NCBI GenBank assembly: GCA_003601695.1
Contig: PIYH01000045.1
Coordinates: 9,582 to 23,216, forward strand
Direction: 5' to 3'
Length of the DNA stretch: 13,635 nucleotides
Source of the DNA: Candidatus Bathyarchaeota archaeon
GTDB lineage: Archaea > Thermoproteota > Bathyarchaeia > Bathyarchaeales > DTEX01
The first letter of the stretch is position 1. Each line of letters begins with the position of its first letter. The notes under the pieces were generated by a model, which saw only the letters and a program-made list of their open reading frames with translations, searched no databases and was not told where the DNA came from. Both the position numbers and the translations under genes were made by a program. Shown here one piece after another: positions 7,061 to 12,201 of the stretch.

Positions 7061-7082
7061 TGTTCACAACCCTATTAAAAAT
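7061..7082 (+). promoter_or_regulatory. Promoter of archaellin pair 1 with TGTTCACAA box
   Basis: A perfect TGTTCACAA (7061-7069) is followed by CCC and the TATA element TATTAAAAAT (7073-7082). The predicted transcript start is near 7103, about 11 bases before the ATG at 7114. Two further TCAC cores lie upstream at 7034 and 7054, spaced 20 and 10 bases from each other and from the TCAC of the box (7064). Confidence 0.6.
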
Positions 7083-7113
7083 CCTCGGCTCAACTCCTTG
7101 AACAAGAGAGTGT

Positions 7114-7743
7114 ATGGAAATGCGGAAGATATGGAAGTGCAGGAAGGGGATACTCGGTGTCGAATCAGCGATCATACTAATCGCCTTCGTGATCGTTGCA
7201 GCGGCATTCAGCTTCATGGTCGTCAACATGGGACTCTTCGCTACGCAGAGAGGCAGAGACACAATAAGTCAAGGAGTTCAGGAAGCCAGCACGCCGCTGA
7301 TGCTCGATGGATCAATCATGATTAGGGGAAGCAGTAGCGGTAATGTAAGCGTAATTATAATTCCGCTGAAGACTCTGGGAGTAAAGTATGTTCCGATGGC
7401 CAATGAGACCACAGTGGTTTCCCTTCGAGTGGAGAATCATACGGCATATGCAAATATTTACACCGGGATAAATGATACGGATCCACGGGGTCACAGCTTC
7501 GACGAGCTTGCCAGCGGATCTGGGTCGACTACTAAGGCAGTTCTCTTCATCGAGAACTCCGATGGAGATGACTCTATGGATGCTCAGGAGAAGGGACTCC
7601 TAATAATATCATTGAAATCCAGTGATGCGGCTTCTAAGAGAGAGAATATCTTCATAGAGATACGACCTGAGAAAGGCGCTCCGCTCTCAATCGAGTTTAC
7701 TGTCCCCTCGGAGCTGCAGGAAGGATATACAACAATAGGTTAG
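7114..7743 (+). CDS. Archaellin, type A (pair 1)
   Basis: The 209-residue preprotein has a class III (type IV pilin-like) signal. The leader ends CRKG, with predicted cleavage before ILGVESAIILIAFVIVAAAF, giving a mature protein of about 197 residues whose first 30 or so form the hydrophobic filament-core helix. The rest is the outer beta domain with four N-glycosylation sequons (NVS, NET, NHT, NDT) and an acidic loop NSDGDDSMDAQEKG before a beta strand. It ends EIRPEKGAPLSIEFTVP, shared with the third archaellin. It is an archaellum filament subunit, processed by an archaeal prepilin peptidase not in this window. ATG 7114 or 7120 both fit the promoter. The stop is 10 bases before the next archaellin start, so the two form an operon. 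Archaellin identity is firm; which filament segment it forms is unknown. Confidence 0.93.
   Translation: MEMRKIWKCRKGILGVESAIILIAFVIVAAAFSFMVVNMGLFATQRGRDTISQGVQEASTPLMLDGSIMIRGSSSGNVSVIIIPLKTLGVKYVPMANETTVVSLRVENHTAYANIYTGINDTDPRGHSFDELASGSGSTTKAVLFIENSDGDDSMDAQEKGLLIISLKSSDAASKRENIFIEIRPEKGAPLSIEFTVPSELQEGYTTIG
7183..7250 (+). repeat. 68-bp near-identical repeat, copy 1 (archaellin core-helix coding region)
   Basis: This stretch matches 8681-8748 at 64 of 68 positions by direct comparison, including 34 consecutive identical bases. Two of the differences are silent. It encodes AFVIVAAAFSFMVVNMGL and following residues of the type A archaellins. Confidence 0.85.
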
Positions 7744-7753
7744 TGAGGAGGAG

Positions 7754-8479
7754 ATGAGGAAAGGGAGGAATCTGCTGAAAAGTAGGCGGGGTATAGTTGG
7801 AATCGAATCAGCTATAGTGCTGATAGCCTTCGTCGTAATAGCCTCAGCATTAGCCTATGTAGTCGTGAATATGGGCTTCTATTCTTCGCAGAAAGCCAAA
7901 AGCACTATAAGCCGCGGCATAGATGAAGCCACATCAGCACTGCAACTAGACGGCTCAGTTATCGCTTACACAAATGAGACAGGAGGATCTAAATACGTCC
8001 AGTACCTGCTAATACCAGTTAAGCTCTCCATCGGTAGATCAAGCCTGGACCTCGCTGATACCACAACCGTCATATCGATCTGGGGAAGCAATCTACTGAA
8101 CATATACAAGGGCGTAGTTAACGAGACTGGTACTGGAGGGGCATCGGGAGGAGTTGGGATAAACTTCAGCTTACCAGAGGACCCATCGAATATGACAGAG
8201 ATCATATATAAGCTATTTGATAAGAGTTCAGGAGAACCTAATGCTCTGGGATGGAACACCAGCGCCGCCTACATCATAATATATAATGACGATGATGATG
8301 CTGTACTGGAGAACTTCGAGAAAGCCTACGTGGTCATAAACTTGGGTGACACAGGCTTCTGGATACAAGAGTACAGCAAGGTTAAAGTTGAGGTAAAGAC
8401 TGGGCAGGGTGCGGCTTTGGTCGTTGAGAGGCTGATCCCCGGCGGCCTCCCAGCGAACACAGCCGTCGATCTGGGATAA
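7754..8479 (+). CDS. Archaellin, type B (pair 1)
   Basis: The 241-residue preprotein has a leader ending KSRRG, with predicted cleavage before IVGIESAIVLIAFVVIASAL, giving about 228 mature residues. The hydrophobic filament helix is followed by SSQKAKSTISRGIDEATSAL and an outer domain with five sequons (two NET, NFS, NMT, NTS). A four-Asp loop in YNDDDDAVLENFEKAYVVIN precedes the last strands, and the protein ends GQGAALVVERLIPGGLP. These landmarks, not those of the type A proteins, recur in the fourth archaellin. A strong ribosome binding site (GAGGAGGAG) abuts the ATG. It is co-transcribed with the first archaellin and followed by a T-rich terminator at 8490-8504. It is a filament subunit exported and assembled by the archaellum machinery. 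Confidence 0.93.
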   Translation: MRKGRNLLKSRRGIVGIESAIVLIAFVVIASALAYVVVNMGFYSSQKAKSTISRGIDEATSALQLDGSVIAYTNETGGSKYVQYLLIPVKLSIGRSSLDLADTTTVISIWGSNLLNIYKGVVNETGTGGASGGVGINFSLPEDPSNMTEIIYKLFDKSSGEPNALGWNTSAAYIIIYNDDDDAVLENFEKAYVVINLGDTGFWIQEYSKVKVEVKTGQGAALVVERLIPGGLPANTAVDLG

Positions 8480-8489
8480 AATCGCAAGT

Positions 8490-8504
8490 CCCCTTTTATT
8501 TTTT
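8490..8504 (+). terminator. T-rich transcription terminator between the archaellin pairs
   Basis: CCCCTTTTATTTTTT, 11 bases after the stop of the second archaellin, fits an archaeal oligo-T terminator. With the separate promoter at 8567 it indicates that the two archaellin pairs are independent transcription units. Confidence 0.55.
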
Positions 8505-8566
8505 ATGCATTCCAAAATTATTATTGAATGGTATTTTTGGAAAAGATTTTTCAGAAATATTTTGTC

Positions 8567-8585
8567 CTTTCACAAGCAATAAAAT
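8567..8585 (+). promoter_or_regulatory. Promoter of archaellin pair 2 with TTCACAA box
   Basis: CTTTCACAA (8567-8575, 7 of 9 bases including all of TTCACAA) is followed by GC and the TATA element AATAAAAT (8578-8585). The predicted transcript start is about 8608, four bases before the ATG at 8612. This places the promoter inside the longer in-frame open stretch beginning at 8528 and so rules out that upstream start. Confidence 0.55.
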
Positions 8586-8611
8586 CTACGTCCATTTTTT
8601 CTTCGAGGAAA

Positions 8612-9334
8612 ATGACGAGGAAAAATCCTATCAGAAACAAAAATGGAATGGTAGGCTTGGAAGCAGCCATAGTGCTGATAGCTTTCGTGATCGTTGCAGC
8701 AGCATTCAGCTTCATGGTCGTCAACATGGGACTCTATGCTACGCAGAGGGGAAGAGACGTTATCAAGCAAGGTATACAGGAAGCTGGATGTCCATTAACG
8801 GTTGATGGAAGTATACTGATCAAAGCGGGTAACAGAAGCGGCTACGCCAAGGCATTCATCATACCGCTGAAGACGATGGGTACTAAGTGGGTCTCGATGG
8901 GACGGAATGGAACAGTTATATCGCTAAGGATCGGAATGAAAGCTTGGGCGAACATTTATCACGGCGTCGCCGTCTTTAACGGAACGGAGCCTAGAGAGCA
9001 GATCGACCCCACAGATCTCCAATACGACTGCATAATAGCGAATTTGACTAAAGGCTCTCCAGATGAGCCTATGAGTTGGTGGGGACAGCTTTACAGCAAT
9101 GAGACTGACACATACGTAACTGGAGCAGTCCTAGTGATTGAAAGTAGCAATGGAGACGAGGCTCTACATCATTATGAGAAAGGCTTCCTGATAATAATAA
9201 TGAGCTTCAACGATGAGGCTTCCGTGAGAGAAGAGGTCTCTATAGAGATTCGACCTGAAAAGAGCGCACCGTTAACGATAGAGTTTACAATTCCGGAGGC
9301 ATTGCCTGAAGACTCTTATGTTTCGGCGGGGTAA
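8612..9334 (+). CDS. Archaellin, type A (pair 2)
   Basis: The 240-residue preprotein starts MTRKNPIRNKNG, with predicted cleavage before MVGLEAAIVLIAFVIVAAAF, leaving about 228 mature residues. The start is set by the TATA box at 8578-8585 and by GAGG just before the ATG. Position -2 of the cleavage site is Asn, not Lys or Arg, with Lys at -3, unlike the other three archaellins. The core helix and RGRDVIKQGIQEAG match archaellin 1 closely at protein and DNA level, and the C-terminal EIRPEKSAPLTIEFTIP matches too. The outer domain is longer by about 30 residues and contains Trp-rich PMSWWGQLYSNETD. Five sequons are present (NRS, two NGT, NLT, NET). It overlaps nothing and ends four bases before the next archaellin start. 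It is a filament subunit. Confidence 0.93.
   Translation: MTRKNPIRNKNGMVGLEAAIVLIAFVIVAAAFSFMVVNMGLYATQRGRDVIKQGIQEAGCPLTVDGSILIKAGNRSGYAKAFIIPLKTMGTKWVSMGRNGTVISLRIGMKAWANIYHGVAVFNGTEPREQIDPTDLQYDCIIANLTKGSPDEPMSWWGQLYSNETDTYVTGAVLVIESSNGDEALHHYEKGFLIIIMSFNDEASVREEVSIEIRPEKSAPLTIEFTIPEALPEDSYVSAG
8681..8748 (+). repeat. 68-bp near-identical repeat, copy 2
   Basis: This is the partner of 7183-7250 with four mismatches in 68. It covers the part of the third archaellin gene that encodes the filament-core helix, while flanking DNA has diverged much more. Confidence 0.85.
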
Positions 9335-9338
9335 GAGA

Positions 9339-9995
9339 ATGAATAAGTGTAGAGGAATCTTTAAGGATAAACGAGGCATCGTTGGAATCGAAGCGGCTAT
9401 AGTACTCATTGCCTTCGTCGTGATAGCGGCGGCACTCGCATGCGTAGTCATAAATATGGGCTTCTACTCCACCCAGAAAGTCAAAGACACAATTAATCGA
9501 GGCGTAAACGAAGCGTCGAGCTCTCTGCAACTTGACGGCCAAGTCATAGGGAAAACCAATGACACGAGACATCTAACAATCATCGTATTCCCAGTGAAAG
9601 TCTCCGTTGGTAGATCAGAGGTAGATCTCAACGCAAACACAACGGTAGTCTCTGTTGAAGGAAGAATATGCTTGCTAGACATTTACAAGGGAGTAATTAA
9701 TGAGAGTAGCGTAGGCCTCGAAGAGGATCCTGAATCACTTGACGATGTCATCTCGCATATCTTCAGCGGTCAACAGCAGAGACCATCCGCATACTGCATT
9801 ATATACAATGATGATGATGACACGATACTTGAGAATTTCGAGAAGGCCTTCATAATAATAAATTTAGGAAACTATGGCTTCCAAGAGTATGATAAAGTGA
9901 GAATTGAAGTTAGGCCGGGGCAAGGAACCTCTCTAACGGTTAGCGGAGTTGTTCCAGGAGGACTTCCAGAAGACGACTATGTTAGCCTCGGATGA
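9339..9995 (+). CDS. Archaellin, type B (pair 2)
   Basis: The 218-residue preprotein starts MNKCRGIFKDKRG, with predicted cleavage before IVGIEAAIVLIAFVVIAAAL, giving about 205 mature residues. STQKVKDTINRGVNEASSSLQLDG, the four-Asp loop YNDDDDTILENFEKAFIIIN and the end GQGTSLTVSGVVPGGLP mark it as the partner of the second archaellin. It is shorter in the outer domain (about 23 mature residues fewer) and has three sequons (NDT, NTT, NES). The ATG at 9339 is preferred to an in-frame ATG at 9318, which would overlap the preceding gene and spoil the leader peptide. GGGG lies a few bases upstream, inside the end of the previous gene, so translation is likely coupled. It is the last gene of the archaellin cluster. 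Confidence 0.93.
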   Translation: MNKCRGIFKDKRGIVGIEAAIVLIAFVVIAAALACVVINMGFYSTQKVKDTINRGVNEASSSLQLDGQVIGKTNDTRHLTIIVFPVKVSVGRSEVDLNANTTVVSVEGRICLLDIYKGVINESSVGLEEDPESLDDVISHIFSGQQQRPSAYCIIYNDDDDTILENFEKAFIIINLGNYGFQEYDKVRIEVRPGQGTSLTVSGVVPGGLPEDDYVSLG

Positions 9996-10374
9996 TAACT
10001 CTGATTCCTCACCCTCAAAACATTTTTGCAACTTTATCCCTGCACACAGCCTTTTTAAAAAAAAACTTGACGCCCTCCCCGCTGGAATCAACAAGTATAT
10101 CAATCATGATATATCTTTCTCATCTTAATCAATAATCCCTGCGGTGTTCTGAAGCTGCGGTGACCGGGAAGAGTGAAGACAGCGTGAAGGGGAAGGTAGA
10201 GACAAAACGCTTACTGACAAAGATGAAGCGAGATGAATGCGAATGATGAAGCAGAGCTGATAACTAAGTGTTTGCAGTGTAGATCGTGGGATAGAACGGT
10301 TAAGATCGTTGGAACGCATCCCGCAAAATTAAAAACCAACTTGAGATCCAATATTGGAAGGTTGGCGATGCACT
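9996..10374. other. Intergenic region with possible terminator and ASCH-gene promoter
   Basis: I find no convincing gene. Two T5 runs (10023-10027 and 10052-10056) could end the archaellin transcript. A run of nine A follows at 10057-10065. AAAATTAAAAAC at 10325-10336 is a TATA candidate for the ASCH gene. The purine-rich stretch 10160-10260 contains scattered ATGA motifs but no properly spaced C/D-box pairs. Confidence 0.4.
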
Positions 10375-10695
10375 TTGAAGCAGTTAAACTTCAAGAAGGA
10401 GTATAAGGACGCTCTTCAAAGCGGCCGTAAAGTAACAACTATAAGGATGAAGACGAATCTGAAGACGAGGGACATAGTTGAGATCATGGCTGGAAAGGAG
10501 AGTTGCGGCTACGCATTGATAAGAAGCATCATCAGGAAGAAGATCTCAGAGATAGATGATAAGGATGCTAGAAGAGATGGATTCAAGAACAGGAAGGCCC
10601 TACTCAAAGCTTTAAGGGAGATCTATGGAAATATAACTCCGGAGACCCATGTCTACATAATAAGATTTGAAAGGTTAGAAAGTAGCGATAGATAG
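10375..10695 (+). CDS. ASCH-domain protein (PUA-like fold), about 106 aa
   Basis: The sequence LKQLNFKKEYKDALQSGRKVTTIRMKT carries the ASCH signature (beta strand, helix, then G-K--TIR). It is followed by a strand pair (DIVEIMAGKESCGYALIRSI) and a C-terminal strand HVYIIRFERL. ASCH domains have a PUA-like fold and are thought to bind RNA or modified nucleotides; some have ribonuclease or amidohydrolase activity. The length fits a stand-alone domain. No ATG is usable. TTG at 10375 fits the domain boundary and has GGCGAT four bases upstream, and a TATA element at 10325-10336 predicts a leader of about 18 bases. An in-frame TTG at 10354, which would be nearly leaderless, is the alternative. There is no functional link to the archaellum genes. 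Confidence 0.75.
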   Translation: MKQLNFKKEYKDALQSGRKVTTIRMKTNLKTRDIVEIMAGKESCGYALIRSIIRKKISEIDDKDARRDGFKNRKALLKALREIYGNITPETHVYIIRFERLESSDR

Positions 10696-10979
10696 AAAAC
10701 AAGTTGTTGCTTTATGGAATGATTTAGGATAATTATGGTCGATTCTTAACGAGACTGATGAACGTCTTTTTATAATGAGGAACCCCCGGGGGAAGGGAAG
10801 CCTAGGGATATAAACTTCACTATTTTAAGACCCATATTCATTTCTGTTGATTAGATGGCTGAAAATATCTTGTCTCCTCCTTAGTTCAAAGCGGCATTGC
10901 TTGCGAAGAGATATAAATTGAATATTCCACAAAGCACAAGCTATTTAAATCTGCCAAGACTGAGAGATTGACGAGAGTA
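10696..10979. other. Intergenic region, no gene seen
   Basis: Nothing coding is recognisable. A ten-base perfect palindrome (CCCCCGGGGG) lies at 10783-10792 about ten bases after a TATA-like TTTTTATAAT. A second TATA box (TATTTAAAT, 10942-10950) is correctly placed for the pseudogene starting at 10980. Confidence 0.4.
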
Positions 10980-11669
10980 ATGACGAGGAAAAACAAACAT
11001 CAATAATGCTTGTCGCCGCCTTAGCGGCGCTTACAGTAGCTCTTCTCGCATATTACGCTTTCATTTCAAGTCCTGAAGAGGCTGAAAATATAGGTGGAAA
11101 ATACGACGCCGCTATAAAGTTCTAGAGAAGAAACAATATAGTGACTATTAAATATACAGAATCTGGAGAGCATATGGGTCTCTTCTGAACGATACTAGAA
11201 AATATTTGGAATAAATCAGAAGAGAATACTCTGAAAACGCTGTTTTTCTGTGCTGGTGGGATTATGGACACATGATTAAAAGATATACTGGAAGAGATGC
11301 GATCATAAGAAATCCTTCGAAAGAAATTCAGAAGTCAATTGCGAATCCAAAGGAAGTCAAGGAATATGATCAGCATGAAAAAATAGTTGATATCGCAAGA
11401 GCCCTAAGTACTAAAATCCAAAAGAGACAAAAAAATAATGAAGAAATATAGCGCCTCCTACATATTCATATATAAGATGACTTGAAAAAGGCCGAATGGA
11501 TCTTTTGGGCGGCGGAGCTTAACTCAAGCGATTACATCGGCGATGAAGGAAACTTTACAGATAGGGGAAACAGACAATGCTTTATCGCCTCACAAGCGGC
11601 GTGAATTCAGTCTTCACAATTGTGTATCAGGATGATATAGTTAGGGTGTACAGGGTACGATACGATTAG
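10980..11669 (+). pseudogene. Decayed STT3/AglB-like oligosaccharyltransferase domain protein
   Basis: Joining frames gives a recognisable protein of about 230 residues. MTRKNKH leads, after a frameshift, into one membrane helix (MLVAALAALTVALLAYYAF, 11006-11062), then SSPEEAENIGGKYDAAIKF and a TAG at 11123. A later frame reads ENAVFLCWWDYGHMIKRYTG and on to YDQHEKIVDIARAL. Next comes KIMKKYSASYIFIYK, then DDLKKAEWIFWAAELNSSDYI, and last MLYRLTSGVNSVFTIVYQDD ending at TAG 11667-11669. WWDYG is the hallmark of STT3/AglB, the oligosaccharyltransferase that N-glycosylates archaellins and S-layer. At least five frame changes and several stops (including TAG at 11123 and 11449) show that it is dead or badly sequenced. 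Only one membrane helix precedes the soluble domain, against about 13 in full AglB, so the parent was a short STT3-like paralogue or a truncated copy. Its TATA box is intact. Confidence 0.8.
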
Positions 11670-11797
11670 TTGATCTTTAAATGCTCATGAAGGCTAGCAT
11701 GAATATGCATATTGGTATTCTCGCTAAGTAGACAATTAAGACTCTATAATTATTTGACGAAGAGATTTTCTCGTCCTTAAGTCTCTTTGGTATTCCA

Positions 11798-12074
11798 CTA
11801 CTTGACCATGTAGCACGCCACACAATGGTTATTGTCTATCTCTACGAGTTTAGGTTCTTCCTTCATACTAGATATCCGTTGCCAACGACCATGTAGTATG
11901 AAATCTGCATCCCGGAGGCGGGTTTATAGGGCTTGGAGCCTCACCCTTTAACATTACGCGTTTCCGTTTAACATTCGGATCGGGCACAGGCACGGCTGAG
12001 AGCAGAGCATTAGTATAGGGATGTTTCGGATCTGAGAAGATAACCTCCTTCTCTCCCATCTCAACTATCTTTCC
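11798..12074 (-). pseudogene. C-terminal remnant of oligopeptide/dipeptide ABC transporter ATPase
   Basis: The minus strand reads GKIVEMGEKEVIFSDPKHPYTNALLSAVPVPDPNVKRKRVMLKGEAPSPINPPPGCRFH in short, contiguous frame. HPYTNALLSAVPVPDP and SPINPPPGCRFH are the characteristic C-terminal oligopeptide-transporter domain of DppD/DppF/OppF-type ATPases. A frameshift near 11890-11930 then restores EEPKLVEIDNNHCVACYMVK before a TAG at 11798-11800. The whole ABC core (Walker A, signature, Walker B, about 250 residues) is missing: recognisable sequence stops at about 12074 and gives way to AT-rich DNA. It is a 5'-truncated relic. No permease or binding-protein gene is present nearby. Confidence 0.85.
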
Positions 12075-12160
12075 CTTAATTTAAGACTTCTTAAAAAGTA
12101 TTAACGTTGCTAGAAACCTAATCTAAGAAGACTTAATTTTCCCTGACAGGATATAATAAG

Positions 12161-12176
12161 CTAATAAAAAAGGGGA
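12161..12176 (-). terminator. Oligo-T terminator after the thermosome gene
   Basis: On the minus strand CCCCTTTTTTATTAG lies about 26 bases after the thermosome stop. A C-rich stretch running into six Ts fits an archaeal intrinsic terminator. Confidence 0.5.
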
Positions 12177-12201
12177 GCTGTAAAGACGAGAATGAAGATT
12201 T

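Noticed and set aside
7020..7325. Plus-strand frame of 101 codons overlapping the first archaellin
   Set aside because: Out-of-frame shadow that runs through the promoter and the archaellin core-helix codons; a similar shadow appears over the duplicated block at 8524-8805 because the DNA is repeated.
8528..8611. Upstream in-frame start for the third archaellin giving 28 extra residues
   Set aside because: The extension holds the TTCACAA box and TATA element at 8567-8585 and would produce an abnormal leader; ATG 8612 yields a standard class III leader.
10200..10265. ATGATGA/CTGA motifs suggesting a C/D-box guide RNA
   Set aside because: The C- and D-like boxes are not at the required spacing and no terminal stem is visible.
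10125..10319. 64-codon minus-strand frame between the archaellins and the ASCH gene
   Set aside because: Serine/leucine-rich low-complexity product of a purine-rich strand, with no domain, ribosome binding site or promoter.
10783..10792. Perfect palindrome CCCCCGGGGG after a TATA-like element
   Set aside because: Only ten bases, no loop and no following T run or paired partner; no function can be argued.
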